Below are positions 22,984 through 34,906 of a DNA stretch of 64,000 nt, piece after piece. The notes beneath the pieces were generated by a model. The model was not told the origin of the DNA. It saw only the letters and a program-made list of their open reading frames with translations, and ran no database searches. The position numbers were made by a program, and so were the translations under genes. The stretch lies in assembly GCA_034440575.1 (NCBI GenBank), contig JAOTOL010001153.1:1-64000 (forward strand). Direction: 5' to 3'. This stretch comes from Imbricaverruca yamaguchii (taxonomy: Eukaryota; Arthropoda; Thecostraca; Neoverrucidae). The stretch's first letter is position 1. Every line of letters starts with the position of its first letter.

Positions 22984-25196
22984 TTTTAAGGCTTGACACA
23001 GAAGTTCGGGTAACTTTTGCGAAACACAGACACCTAGGAGCCGTGCTATTCGACATTGAGAGTGCTTTTGACGCAGCCTGGATACACGGCATCCTGCAGA
23101 AGATTCATGAGGGCGAAATCCGCGGATCCCTGGACACGTTTTTAAAAAAACTGCATGACAAGTCGAGAGTTTTGTGTGCGCGTCGGCAACCAGTTTTCAG
23201 GTTGGCTACGCCAAGTTGAGGGAGTTCCACAGGGCAGCGTCCTGAGCACGTCCCTATTTTCGCTTATAATAAACGACATCGGCAACTCACTATCCCCATA
23301 AATCGGACGATCTCTTTTCGCTGACCTTTTTGCCATCTGGTCGTGCAGCTCGTCAACCCCTCTCATAGAGCTACAGCTGCAACTTGCGATTTCACACTTC
23401 GAAAAGTGGGAACACCTGAATGGTTTCCGATTTTCCATTGCAAAGACAACAGCAGTTAATTCTGCCGCCGTCGTCGTAACTGCCCGGACGTGAGGCTAAA
23501 ACATTACGTACAAGAAGTTCCGTGTGTACCAACGGCTCGCTTTCGTTGTGTGCAATTTTACAATCGTCTTCCATACCGAGAACACATAAAAACGCTCCGA
23601 GACAAGTGCTTTAAAACCATGAATATATTTAAGTGTGTTTCACGAACGGCATACGGGGCTGATAGAAGGATTCTGCACATGTTTTACCGCAGTCTGATTC
23701 GTTACAAACTGGACTATGCATGTTTTATATACGACGGTGCGTGTGCTACCACAAAGCGTATTTTAGACCCTACACACCACGGTGCGTTGCGAATAATTTC
23801 TGGGGCATTTCGCACCTCTCCCACGGTCAGCATATTGGCAGATGCCCATGAACCACCATTAAGCATGAGACAAATGCTGGGACTTCGCTACGCATGCAAG
23901 ATACGTCAGTTCCCGACACACCCATCATATCAGGCTGTCTTTTCTAGGGATATACATGCAGTCCCTCGTGGCCATGTGAGGAGGGGAACAGCTTACTGTG
24001 TGAGAATGAGGACGCTCTTGAGACTAATGAGACTTCGAATGCAGGGAATTAGGCAGCAAATAACTACTCCCCCGTGGGAACTGGTCTCCCCCTTCATCGA
24101 CATCGCCCTCTCTGCAGAGAGAAAGCAAGACATGATAAAAGAGGAGCTACTATTACGTACACTGGAGCACATTTCTTGAACATATCATGGTTACACAGCC
24201 ACTTGCACAGATGGCTCAAAGACTGACACTGGCGTTGGAAGTGCTTTTGTTAGAGGATCCACCACAGGATCTTTCACCATGCCGCCACACGCCACGGTCT
24301 TCACTGCAGAGTTGATGGCCATCAGCAAAATCCTTTCATACATCGAGGTTGATGACGAAATTTTACACATTATTCTGACTGATTCTCTGAGCAGTCTTGC
24401 GGCGTTGCGCAGTTTTAACCAGCAACATGCCATCGTACGAGACGTTTTATTGCACCTTACTTCGCTTCATGACATGGGAAAACACGTAACACTGTGCTGG
24501 ATGATGGAATTGATGGAATTCGTGGCAATGAGCTGGCCGACCGAGCTGCAAGGCGTGCAGCACAAGCGCCAAGGAGTCGCGTTCTCCCACTTTCTGCTAG
24601 TGACTACTACCCAGTTTTCTCATCATCTATTCTTAGACAATGGCAGCGCAGATGGGACCAAGAGGAGTTTAACAAATTAAAGCAAGTCAAACCATACTTA
24701 GCTCCGTGGGCCTCGTCCTTCAGCCAAACTAGAAGGGACGAGGTAGCCATCTGTCGTCTCAAAATTTGTCACACTCTGGCAACACATAGGTATTTATTTG
24801 CGTGGACGACAGGCCGAAATGTGTTAGGTGTAATGTCGCTCTGATTGTGCACCATGTGCTGGTGGCGTGCCAAGCATATACGGAAGAACGTATGCGACAC
24901 TGTGGATGTATTGCGAATGCTCTGAAGTTGAAGGACTTGTTGGGAGATGGTTCCCGATTCATACATAAAAGAGCAGTTTTGTGCTTCCTTGTGGAGATAG
25001 TATTTGACGTAATTTATGCACCTACCTAACAAAATGTGTTTGCCCAGATCTTATATCAAGCGCCTTAATGGCTGACAATGTATTATATACTTACGTGGCA
25101 GTCTGACGCACGCTTAGGCAGCCTTGTTATGGGTGCAATATAACCAAATGGGGTTGGCGCACCCTAAAACCCCAATAATCAATCAATCAATCAATC
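22984..25196 (+). mobile_element. 5'-truncated I-like LINE inserted in a minisatellite
   Basis: The copy starts inside the RT domain (VLFDIESAFDAAW, the first catalytic Asp box). Next come EGVPQGSVLSTSLFSLIIND and a box that reads FADL where FADD is expected, so one catalytic Asp is lost. The RT end (FYRSLIRYKLDYACFIYDGA, GAFRTSPTVSILADAHEPP) is open at 23490-24179. RNase H follows at 24279-24680 (FTAELMAISKILSYIEV, TDSLSSLAALR), and the Cys/His tail domain at 24800-25029 (KCVRCNVALIVHHVLVACQ). At least four frameshifts or stops are present. The 3' end is CACCCTAAAACCCC with an (AATC)n tail. Not functional. Confidence 0.9.
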
Positions 25197-25325
25197 AGTG
25201 CCGTGTGTCACCCGTCAGTGTCGTGTGTCACCCGCCAGTGTCGTGTGTCACTCGTCAATGTCTTGTGTCCCCCGCCAGTGTCGTGTGTCACCCGCCAATG
25301 TCGTGTGCCACTCGCCAGTGCAGCA
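25197..25325 (+). repeat. 20-bp minisatellite, right part
   Basis: Six units of CAGTGTCGTGTGTCACCCGC with few changes, the same unit as at 22923-22983. The two parts were evidently one array before the LINE inserted. Confidence 0.9.
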
Positions 25326-25956
25326 CCTTGCTGGCCACCACGTACCCTCCGCTGAGTCCACGCGTGCGTGCGCGCCGACATCACTAATCGACGTGCGGGC
25401 GATGTGTGCCTCGTGTCAGCAGTCGGTGCCCTGCGGCCGCCGCCGTGCCCACACGGTCGATACGAGGGCTGTGCCGCTGCTGGTGTTGTGTTGTCGGCTG
25501 ATCAGAGCGTCACTTGGGCGTAGGCATGACCAGTTGGTCGGGATTTTCACTCTGTATTGAAGCTGATATATTCGCTGCCAATGCGAATGGCCCTAGTCGG
25601 CCCGACCGCACGTCTCAAAGCCGTTACACCAGCGGCTCAGCCACTCTGTGCAGTAGCTGCAACTGTGGTGGACCATTAGTGGGTGCCGCTCTAGCTTCAG
25701 CCATTCAGCAGCTACCGCTCCTTGGTGGGGCTTTTGCTTGAGTCGAGATGTGCTCGCCGTGGTCAGTCGCCGTCATGATTGGGTCCAACGGTCGATCGGT
25801 CTTACTGGTCAGCCCTGATGGTTGATGATGGTAGCGGGTGGACGGCGCCGCTCGGTTGCACCAGCCGACACGCCGCGGGCGGACGCCGTGGTGGTGCCGG
25901 GCGGAAGCCTGGTGGTGCCGGGCTGACGCCGTAATGTTGTCGCGGGCATGTAATGT
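25326..25956. other. GC-rich spacer, no gene recognised
   Basis: A 75-codon frame at 25514-25741 with CSSCNCGG matches nothing known. A short repeated GCCGTGGTGGTGCCGGGC pattern is present at 25880-25935. Confidence 0.3.
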
Positions 25957-28335
25957 TTGGTCCTGATATCCCGGAGGGGGGACGGGCCCGTGGGGCCTCA
26001 CGCGAGCCAAGTGGCTGGTCGCCTCGGGCCGGGGACCTGGTATTTTTCCCAGTGTCTACCAGCCTGGCTGGCTGGGGTCAAGGGATGGGCGGCGCTGTTA
26101 GTACGACCGGGGTGGTGAGTCCCTCTCTCCCGGCCGTATGAAAGCGCCGCCTGCCCCGTATAGCTCTTCTGACGCCTGGCGACCTCCCGTCAGCCGGACA
26201 CAGGCGTCCCCCCGGTGGGGTTCCTATGCTGTTGGGCGCCAGAAGAGTCGAAAACTAACACACTACATGGCATCTCCAAACCATAAAGCCCCTCCTGGTC
26301 CCTCAAGTAGGAGCCAGACCTTTCTCCCACCCAGTACCGGTGAAAGAATGCCTAACCCGACAAACAGCAAAAATACTCTTACCATTGCCCCACGCATCCT
26401 CATCATCCGAGGATTGACGAAAAAATCCTGCGGCGTTGTACCCTTTCCGTAGACGTGATGGGTGTGACAGACTTGGTGGAATTGTACGTTGCGAAAATTT
26501 GAAGGATGGAGCGTTTGAGGTAGAATCCGCGGTGGCACAGGAAGCGGAGAGAGCGTTGACGAGCGGTGAGTCTGTATACGGTGTGCGCAAAGGTGGGAGG
26601 AAAATCGATGAAGTCATCCAAATTAAAATCGAATCACATCAAACCAAAAATGCATCGCGGGGAATAATAAACTGTTACAGCCTGGAGGACGTACCGGAGG
26701 AAGAAATGTGGACGGGTTGTCCGAGTTTGGCGTGATAGCAACGAGGAAAATCAAGACTAGACGAGATGCAGAACTGATTACGACGAAAATGTTATCTTGT
26801 CATTTAATGCAACCGACTTACCTTCTGAGATTCGGGTGGGATACATCCGTGTTAAGGTACAAGTTTTTCACCTTCTGAGATTCGGGTGGGATACATCCGT
26901 GTTAAGGTACAAGTTTTTCTCCCGAACCCCATGCGTTGTTTTAAATATCAAAAATATGGGCATACCAACCAGTATTGCCGGAATCGTTCCGTGTGCAACA
27001 AGAATGCTTCCCCCGACCACCTCAGCGAGCAGTGTACGTCGGAAGTTCTATTCTATTCCCTATTCTGTTCTATTCTGTTCTATTCTATTATATTCTTCTA
27101 TCACCCGTTCTAACTGCGCCAAGGGACAGAACCCCCACACTTCGTTCGACCGCACCTGTCCCAGCTACTCCAAAGAGAAGGAACTAATGTAAATCAAACA
27201 CACAAAAAGTAACATTTCGCGAAGCGAGGGATCTTTACGATCACTCCCATCCTCGAACGTTATACGCGAAAAAAAAGCGAAAGGGACCACATCGACTTCA
27301 TAGCGCGTGCAAACACTCAAAACGAACTCATTGCAGCATTGAGTACCGATGTCACTTTACCGATGCCGGCCGCTGAGCGAGTTCCGGAAGAGTGTAGTGT
27401 TGTTCAGCGGACGAAGAGACCCGGAAAGAGCCCCATACCTAACGTGCAGACTTTACCTTCCACATCCACCGATCGCATCCATGCCCAGTCCACACGCACC
27501 TCTACTCTCCCGTCCCCACCGAATATTTCGAGAGAGACCGGCATCGCCTCCGGACTGGTTCCAGTCGTCCCACCCTCTGCGGCTCGGCCGCAACTCACGG
27601 TCAACGTTCACCCGAGGGCTCCCGATATGGGGGCGGCTGGCCGTGCGGCCAAGACTGCGTCCAGGGACTCCTCGTTCAGCGCACGAGTAGGAGGACCGTC
27701 ACCTAGAAGGACACCTCCACCATCACCAACTTCACGCGTCAGCCCTGTGGTCATCGCAGGGACTGGAAAGGTGATGGGGCCCGCCTCTTAGAGCGACACC
27801 TCCACTATTACCAGCTTCACTCGCGAATTCTGCGACCACCGAGGATGTACTAAAGGTGATGGGTCCGCCTCCTACACCACCACGCGGCGGTGAGAAGGCG
27901 CACTGGGATTCCCCTGCGGCGGGACGTAAGCGGCCACCCCCGTGGACACCGTCACCACTGAGTGGGGAACCCCCAGATATCGTCAGAAATCGTCCTCATC
28001 TCTCTAATAGGGTATTGATGTTACGGTTTACATCACCCAGTTTTACCAGATTCGTACATACATAAACTTTTACTATGGACCATGAAGATGGTAAGAGTGT
28101 CTACCTGTGATTCTGCCTGTGATATTTCCACCCAACTCTAACCCATTTTAAATGAATATATCGCGATCCATTTTACAATGGAACTGTAGGGGGCTGAGAA
28201 CCAGCACCGAATATCTCCAGACACTCTTAAACCGACACTGCCCTGCAGCCATTTGTCTCCGGGAGACCAAGGTGACGCCGGGATACTTTTTCAGCATAAA
28301 ATACTACTCAGTATTTCGTGAGGATACGCAGTCTG
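25957..28335 (+). mobile_element. 5' part of I-like LINE: 5' UTR, ORF1, start of ORF2
   Basis: The 5' end reads TTTGGTCCTGATATCCCGG, as in the copy at 33808. ORF1 is broken. Pieces at 26138-26452, 26436-26735 and 26886-27190 give APPAPYSSSDAWRPP, RRRDGCDRLGGIVRC, EAERALTSGESVYGVRKGG and a zinc-knuckle region CFKYQKYGHTNQYC in which the second Cys is Tyr. A 50-bp tandem duplication (26820-26919) and a TTCTA-rich microsatellite (about 27045-27100) disrupt it. A Pro/Ser-rich linker follows (27340-28065). ORF2 starts at 28152 with MNISRSILQWNCRGLRTSTE and LRETKVTPG (endonuclease; the usual QET reads RET), then ends abruptly near 28335. The retained part is dead. Confidence 0.88.
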
Positions 28336-28600
28336 ACACCACTGTTGCGAATGAAGAAATCGAGTCGGAAAGAATGTACAATATATTGCTCGCTTCACGT
28401 CCGACAGCCACAACAATGCTTCCACCGGCCACACCCTCTGCCACGCAGTCAACTGCCAGCACCTCAGCGCTTCCAACGGGTGCAGGGTTTTTGGCATTGC
28501 AAATGCACACGCATGTCAAATTTCCCTCTGCACGAACACTAGCGCCGGAGTATCATCAGAGGCACCTAGCGGGGGCTTTCTAACTATTGATAACTCTAGA
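28336..28600. other. Junction sequence, no gene recognised
   Basis: Between the broken LINE and the BEL/Pao element. A Thr/Ser/Ala/Pro-rich frame is open to 28583 but is not similar to LINE ORF2. Confidence 0.3.
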
Positions 28601-28943
28601 GCTCAGGTGCGCCATCTATGGAGCCACATAGTTGGCGCTTATTTATGCATCTCGCAGTCTGCAACATCCTCCCCGCCGTGTTGGACAAAGGGATATGCCA
28701 TATTCCTTCTCCAACACAAACACAAACATGAGGATACCAAGCAAAGAACAGCACAAATCGCAAAAATCTAACACGACCAGCCAACAGCCGCATATCCATA
28801 GTTATACATAAGTACGCCATAGCCCCGTCATTTTGCAACTGGCACGTATATCCAATTCACAGTTCGAATCGCACAATGTCATTGGGCAACGAACATCAAA
28901 CAACATTTAACTGTACATCAACAACCAGCAAGACACTGTTCCC

Positions 28944-29525
28944 TTACTCCAGCACCTCTAAGTCATGTAGACGCTGTACAGGTTGTGTGCGGACTCCTTC
29001 CGCCGTCCGAATATCTGCAGCCCTGATTGCTCCATCAGAGCTGGGTTGCAGTCGTTCAACTACGCCCATTGCCCACCGCATCCTAGGGAAATTGTCCTCT
29101 CTGATGAGAACGACGGATCCAGTTTGGAGCCTACCACGAGTCTTAAATGTACTCACAGAGTGTGGCAGATTCCGTATGTAGTCGTTCTGCCAAGAATTCC
29201 AGAACCTCGCTGGAAGATTCTGCCGTTGTAGCTCCCTCTCCCTCAAACTGGACGCAGAAACTTGTCCGGAATCAGCATCCACGGCGGGACGAACACCGGC
29301 CATCCCTCCGGAAAGAATATGCCTAGGAGTCAAAGGGCGGAGTGCGTCTACGTCATCGCTGACAAACGTCAGAGGACGAGAATTGACGCAACCCTCTACT
29401 TGAAAAATATTGTCTCCAGTTCTACCTTGGTGAGGACACTCTTGCCCAGCGTCTTCCTCAGTGAGCCTTTGATGGTTCTGACTAGTCTCTCCCAAAAGCC
29501 TCCCCACCAGCCGCCCTGGGAACAA
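28944..29525 (-). pseudogene. BEL/Pao integrase end and DUF5641-like tail
   Basis: The C-terminal part VVLIREDNFPRMRWAMGVVE, RAADIRTAEGVRTQPVQRLH is the domain usually found at the end of Pao polyproteins (DUF5641). The N-terminal part of this open frame is out of register: the integrase glutamate motif GGFWERLV lies in another frame near 29490-29515. A frameshift therefore separates it from the integrase at 29482-30465. Confidence 0.8.
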
Positions 29526-30465
29526 TTAATTTCCACTCCGGGTTGGATGGGGCAAACTTGGCTACCATGCGAGCAGCTGCACCTTTGAAGGTAGCAACGT
29601 TGTCATAGGAGATTGTTGCTGGAAGGCCACGCCTGGCAACAAACCTTCTGAATGACAACACGAAATCAGACAGCGAGAGGGAATCGACTAGCTCAAGATG
29701 TATAGCCCTCATGACTGCATATGTATGCAAACAAACGTACACCTTCTGGCTGGGCAAACAAAACAGAGGACCACAAAAGTCCACCCCAATGGCCGAAAAG
29801 GGTGGCGCCTTACTTGCTCGAAGAGCCGGTAGAGGCGCCACGGGTGCGTTCAGCGCTGCTGCATCTTGCTTTTGACAAGCCAAACAGGTCCGCTTCACCA
29901 ATTTGGCTGCCCTCCTGGCTCCGATGATCCAGTACTCGCGCCGCAGAGATGTTAAAAGTGTGTCAACACCAGCGTGTTTCAATATCTTATGCTGAAATCC
30001 GATCATGATCTCAGCGAGATGTCCCTTCGGAATCAAGATTGGACATTTTTCTCCTGGAGACAGCTCCGTGTTTGCAAGTCTGCTACGTACCCGCAGCAGT
30101 CCTTGGGTGTCCATGAACGTACACAACGACAGAATCCGAGAGTTTCTGCTGAGGGCCTTCCCTTTGCTCAAAATCTGATGCTCTTCAGGGTATGCCTTGA
30201 ACTGAGCCATTTTGATCAAACATACTTTGGCTTCAGTAAGCTCCGCGTAGTTGAGAATCGGTAGACTTCGTCCGCTCCGTCCTGTAGTACCAGACTTCGA
30301 CCTGCGAATGAACTTCAACACAAGTCCTGCTACACGGATAGCTTTGGTCAATGAGGAGGAACTTTCTACTTGAATGACTGATTCTAGATGGGAGTCGGTG
30401 GCAACAGTTACCAGCTGACTCCCATCGACGGCAGCGCCCTCTTCTTCCTCCAGTGGGACCTCCAC
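29482..30465 (-). pseudogene. BEL/Pao integrase, 327-codon open segment
   Basis: The frame begins with the linker after RNase H. It continues with the His/Cys zinc-binding domain (HKILKHAGVDTLLTSLRREY, then CLACQK) and the integrase core with its first Asp in GVDFCGPLF and the second in SYDNVATFKGAA. It ends early by frameshift before the catalytic Glu. Integrase joins the DNA copy to host DNA; this one is incomplete and expected to be inactive. Confidence 0.88.
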
Positions 30466-30668
30466 TTACGGATTATCCGCGTAACCCTCACCAGACTATT
30501 TCAACCAATTCGGTCCTACAAACCAGAAATTGCAAGTGATCAGATCCTCAGCATATACCCCCTGGTGATCAGGTCTGCTGGGTTATCCTGTCCGGGGAAG
30601 TGAACCCAGAGAGAGGGATCAGTAAGGTTGTGAATCTCAAGTACTCTATTTCTTACGAACTGCTTCCA

Positions 30669-30953
30669 TCAGGACGGGTCATCTCGAATCCAACACAGCA
30701 CGATGGTGGAATCCGTCCAGCACTTATAAGGAGTTTTACAGGGCAGCTTCACAGCCCTACGCACAGAGCTGAGCAGGCGGGTTGCTAGTAAGCTACCCAA
30801 TAGTTCCAACCTTGGCAAGCTGACACTCTTCAGAGGGGCGAATCTGGCACGTGCCATCACCAAGAGTGTCACTGCGCTGCCATTGCTCAGCGCCATGCGC
30901 AGATACACTGCTGCACCAAAACCCGCCTCAGACGCATCACCAAAGGCACGCAT
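30669..30953 (-). pseudogene. BEL/Pao RNase H domain
   Basis: The segment opens with FGDASEAGFGAAVYLRM and continues with LPRLELLGSLLATRLL and CWTDSTIVLCWI. These are the Pao-type RNase H Asp, Glu and Asp motifs, and all three acidic residues are visible. It is separated from the integrase segment by a frame break around 30470-30670. Confidence 0.85.
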
Positions 30954-30974
30954 TTCGATGAGTGACGCATTTTT

Positions 30975-31481
30975 CTACCCAACATCACAGAAGCTGCGGG
31001 GCACTCTGAACTGTTTCAAACATTCCACCCCATTCAGCCATCTTAAGCATCTCTTCTGGATGTCCTCTGGAACGAGTGTATCCCAATCGAGCCCCAAACA
31101 CCAGGTTTCTTGAAAGAGACGCTTCACGGTTAAGACGAAGGGCGCTAGCAAGCCCAGTGGGTCAAACAATCGTGCTATGAACCCGAGGATCACCCTCTTC
31201 GTCACTGCCACATCAGGAGGGGCTTTGATACTCTCAAATGAGAGCACATCCTCATTAGGGTTCCACCCCACTCCCAACACCTTATGGCACTCCAGCCCGC
31301 CTTGACCCGACATAATGTATGCTTTGTCAAGTATCCCACGACTATTTGAGACGAGCTTCGTGAGGGTCATGCCTGCTTTGCTCAGCACATCTTTAGCTTC
31401 GGCAAGCAAAGCATATGCTTCCTCCTCACAGTCGGCTCCACTGAAGATCATCCACATACATGTTTTCCTCCAATTCAGCAA
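30975..31481 (-). pseudogene. BEL/Pao reverse transcriptase, distal part
   Basis: The frame gives GADCEEEAYALLAEAKDVLS, KVLGVGWNPNEDVLSF and ARLFDPLGLLAPFVLTVKRL, the thumb and connection region after the YVDD box of Pao RTs. The YVDD box itself is in a different frame just upstream at about 31450-31465. Confidence 0.85.
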
Positions 31482-31620
31482 TAGCCCTGCAAAGAGGGAA
31501 CCTTTTCAGATGGTGGCGTAAGGTAGCAGCCAGGAAAAATGGGCTGCTCTTGACCCCAAACGTCACACGCTTGAACTTGGTAGTTTTCACCCGACCTTAC
31601 AAGGTCATAGTAGAGCAGAT

Positions 31621-33807
31621 CAGGGCCAGATAGGCCACACTACTCCCCGGTCCCCTTCCTTGTTGGGTATTCCCGCCAGTAGACCCCATAACCAGATTGC
31701 CCTACATTCTTATCAGGTAGGGATGCTCCTAACGTTGTTGGGGACTCCGGCAACGACTACGCTTAGGTGTTAATGGAGAACTTAATTCTGGGAGATATAG
31801 TCTAACCTTACCTTTTCGCCCCTAATGTATTAAGGGAAGACGAGAACGCAACGAAGCCCATAAAGAATAATGAAAGAACAGTAAAATAGATATGTGGATG
31901 TCTGGATAATCCAACAGTCGCGGATATTCATTTATTCATTGTGGTAGTTTACATTTACTCTTCATGTACTGCCTGACGTATCTTTCAGCGCTATTTTGTT
32001 TATAGACTCTTCTTCGATCATATTATATTGATAAATATGGTTTTAACACCAGTTTCTGGTGTAGTGGAGTGAAACGAAAATGTTTTACAATGTGTGGCAG
32101 AAAAGGGAACTTCAAAAATATTTGCTAACTCTGAGATGACACTGAAAATGCAGTTGAAACGGATCGGAAAGAAGAAGGTACTGGTAATGTTTGGCTAAAA
32201 AAACTTAATATAATGCGAAGACAGTGTCCATCAGTTATTTCGGTGATTATAGCTGTTTATGCTTCATGAGCAATTCATTTGTGGGGTATAAACGCGACTT
32301 TTTAGCCCATGGCTGTCCAAAGTCACTACAAGCTTAACATGATATATAAATCATTACGATTACGAGGAACATTGATCCTTGCTATCAGTACATGTAACAC
32401 CAGTGTCCAGACTAATATGCTAGAACCGATGCATTTGGGAGCAGTCGCAGTTGGTGTGCGCCCCTTCTGCCGCCATCACATCGCGAGTCATACTGTACCG
32501 TGCTGACCTTGTGAACGTACAGCAGTCGCAGTTTGTGTGCGCCCCTTCTGTCGCCATCACATCGCAAGTCAATCCAAACCATGCCAGTGTTGACAATTGA
32601 CCACAATTGACGCGAGGTGCACGTCAATTGTGCCATGTTCTCGGTGCGAGGCATGATTGAACATAGTATCCGTCCATGCGTTGTGACCTTGACCTCAGTT
32701 CCTTTCATCACTTCCCTCGATCTCTTATTTCGGTGTAGTGCCAGCGATAATCATGCCATGCACCTGTGCCAAGATGCTTTTTATTTGTTTAGTCATTCAT
32801 TTTAGTTCGAGAATGTGGTTTCTCATTTATGTCGTGTCGTTGTTTACTTTGTTGTGTTTTTGTAGCAGTGAAGGTATACTCAGCATATCATATTTTACGG
32901 AAGGTAATTGCATCCAAGCCTATGATTGCATTGATCAGCCTCAGCATAATCAGAAATTCATACTTACCGGCAGGATACACGGCTCCCGCTACAGGGAGAG
33001 GTTCAATTTTGCACAGCTGTTGAGACAACAAAGTCTGACAATCCTTTGCAAGCGTGGGCCTTGGGGGGGGCGGTAGATGTCAGTGTATCAGTAGCAGTAG
33101 ACGATAACCGAGGAGCTAATGTTGTGCCATTGACTAAGTTGGTGGATGTGGATGCAGTTTCTACCTTTGGTTCTTCGCAACATTTTCTGGTATAATTATT
33201 GCACGAGTGATCAAGTACTTCAGCCAAATAAGTTATGCGACGAAACCAATGTTTTAGGTTCATTCTCGTTACTAATTGCTTCCTTGTTTAATGAATGGGT
33301 ATAATAATGGGGATTAAAGATTTAATAGGATCACAACTCATCTTATTCCCATCCTACAGTTACTCGTTCACGAAGGTATCACGACATTGATAATACGAAG
33401 TGGCTCACATGATTTGTGATTCCACGTTTTGCAGATTTGTTCTTTTAAGTGTATGTAGTAAAAGAAAAATATCGTGGGTATGTTGGTTATGATCTAGTTT
33501 TGATGCGAATTTTCTATCCTTGTAAAGATTAATTTCCGGTATCGTCATTATTGTTCTAGTTGCATCTAGCTTGTGAATGAATTAGTATATGGATATAATT
33601 GTTCGTGATCTAGACTTGAGGTGTATATTTGTGCTTCCATCACCTGTATTATCCCGCTCATACCCTGCTGAGTTGCCAGATGTAGTTTGGCATAGTATTC
33701 CTCAATTAGCTTGCCAAAGTATTGAATCTTTGAGCATCAGCCTTTAATGTTGGTTCTCCACTAACATGGTCGCACGGTGCTAGTTGTGACGGGGGACCAA
33801 CACACCT
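31621..33807. other. AT-rich spacer, no gene recognised
   Basis: A tandem duplication with a period of about 81 bp lies at 32441-32575 (landmark GTGCGCCCCTTCTG and CGCCATCACATCGC in both copies). A hydrophobic frame at 32738-33076 has no identifiable family. A T-rich run ending TTTTTGTAG near 32865 could be a splice acceptor, but no exon can be assigned. Confidence 0.35.
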
Positions 33808-33877
33808 CTTTGGTCCCGATATCCCGGAGGGGCGGGCAGGCCCGTGGAGCCTCACGCGGGCCAAGTGGCTAGTCGCC

Positions 33878-34906
33878 TTGGGCCGGGGACCTGGGATTCT
33901 TCCCAGTGTCTGCCGGCCCGGCCTACTGGGGTCAAGGGGTGGGCGGTGCTTGATCCCGGCCGGGGTGGTGAGTATCTCTCCCGGCCTGGCGAAGGCGCCG
34001 CCTGCCCCGTATAGCTCATCGGGCGCCTGGCGACCTCCCGTCCGCGGGACCCAGGCGTCCCCCCCCCCCAGTAGGGCCCCTAAGGGGTGGGGCGCCCGAG
34101 AAGCCGAAACTAAAGAACAGCGCATGGTACCGACAACAACCAAAAACATTCCTGGTCCCTCTCGTGAGGGCCAGACCACCTGCTCCAACGGGGCAAACAC
34201 GTTTTCTGCTACCCCGCGAGTCCCCATTCTTCGACGGAAAACACAAACTCTTGATTATTTGTCCCTCTTTCAAAGGCGTAATGGATGCGACCGGTTTGGA
34301 AGAGTTGTTCCGTGTGAGAAGTTGAAGGATGGAGAGGTGGAGTTTGCGGTGGCGGAGGAAGCGGAGAGAGCGTTGTCGATGAATAAGTTTGTTTACAGTG
34401 TGCGAAAGGGTGGTAAGAAGGTAGACGAAATTATCCCAATATACGTAGATCCCCATAAAGCCAAGAACTCGTCGAGAGGCATTATCACTTGTTTTTACTT
34501 GAGGGGCGTACCAGAAGAAGGGATAGTCGATGGACTAGCAGAATTTGGAGCGAGAAAGTTGAAGGTGAGGAGAGGTGCAGAGATGGTCGCAACCAACAAC
34601 ATCGTACTAACATTTAACACGAGCGATCTTCCTCCTGATATTTGTGTGGGATACGTCCGGGTTAACGTTCGTATTTCATTTCCCAACCCTGTGAGGTGTT
34701 TTAAATGCCAGATATTCGGTCATACAAAACAGCTGTGTCGTAATCGCCCTGCATGTGGCAAGTGCGCCTCCCACGATCACGGAAGTGAGCATTGCTCCTC
34801 CAAGACCATCCGTTGTGCAAACTGTGGCCCAGAACAGGACTCCCACTCGTCGTATGACAGGACTTGCCCGATCTACCTGAGGGAGAAAAAAGTTATTGCC
34901 ATTTAA
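33878..34906 (+). CDS. LINE ORF1 nucleic-acid-binding protein, intact
   Basis: This 342-codon frame starts at the first ATG after the conserved 5' end. The N-terminal third is Pro/Gly/Arg-rich. Residues of about 140-265 form a globular domain (EAERALSMNKFVYSVRKGGK and FNTSDLPPDICVGYVRVNVR) probably of the RRM-like type seen in jockey/I ORF1. Three zinc knuckles follow: CX2CX4HX4C at 274-287 and 293-306, and CX2CX6HX6C at 313-330. ORF1 proteins bind element RNA in the retrotransposition particle. The frame is open throughout, in contrast to the broken ORF2. Some N-terminal residues may really be 5' UTR. Confidence 0.85.
   Translation: MGRGPGILPSVCRPGLLGSRGGRCLIPAGVVSISPGLAKAPPAPYSSSGAWRPPVRGTQASPPPSRAPKGWGAREAETKEQRMVPTTTKNIPGPSREGQTTCSNGANTFSATPRVPILRRKTQTLDYLSLFQRRNGCDRFGRVVPCEKLKDGEVEFAVAEEAERALSMNKFVYSVRKGGKKVDEIIPIYVDPHKAKNSSRGIITCFYLRGVPEEGIVDGLAEFGARKLKVRRGAEMVATNNIVLTFNTSDLPPDICVGYVRVNVRISFPNPVRCFKCQIFGHTKQLCRNRPACGKCASHDHGSEHCSSKTIRCANCGPEQDSHSSYDRTCPIYLREKKVIAI

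Larger units (their letters stand above)
28600..31620 (-). mobile_element. BEL/Pao LTR retrotransposon, truncated, frameshifted
   Basis: Read on the minus strand, the order RT, RNase H, integrase and DUF5641-like tail is that of a BEL/Pao pol. The RT part (about 31620-30975) has RVTFGVKSSPFFLAATLRHH and the catalytic MYVDDL box at about 31450, with a frameshift just after it. The element is truncated upstream of this, so gag, protease and the 5' LTR are absent. Sequence between 28600 and 28935 could hold the 3' LTR, but no second LTR is available to confirm it. Confidence 0.88.

Noticed and set aside
32738..33076. Secreted or membrane protein frame with hydrophobic start
   Set aside because: AT-rich spacer, no family, no splice or poly(A) support beyond a chance pyrimidine run.
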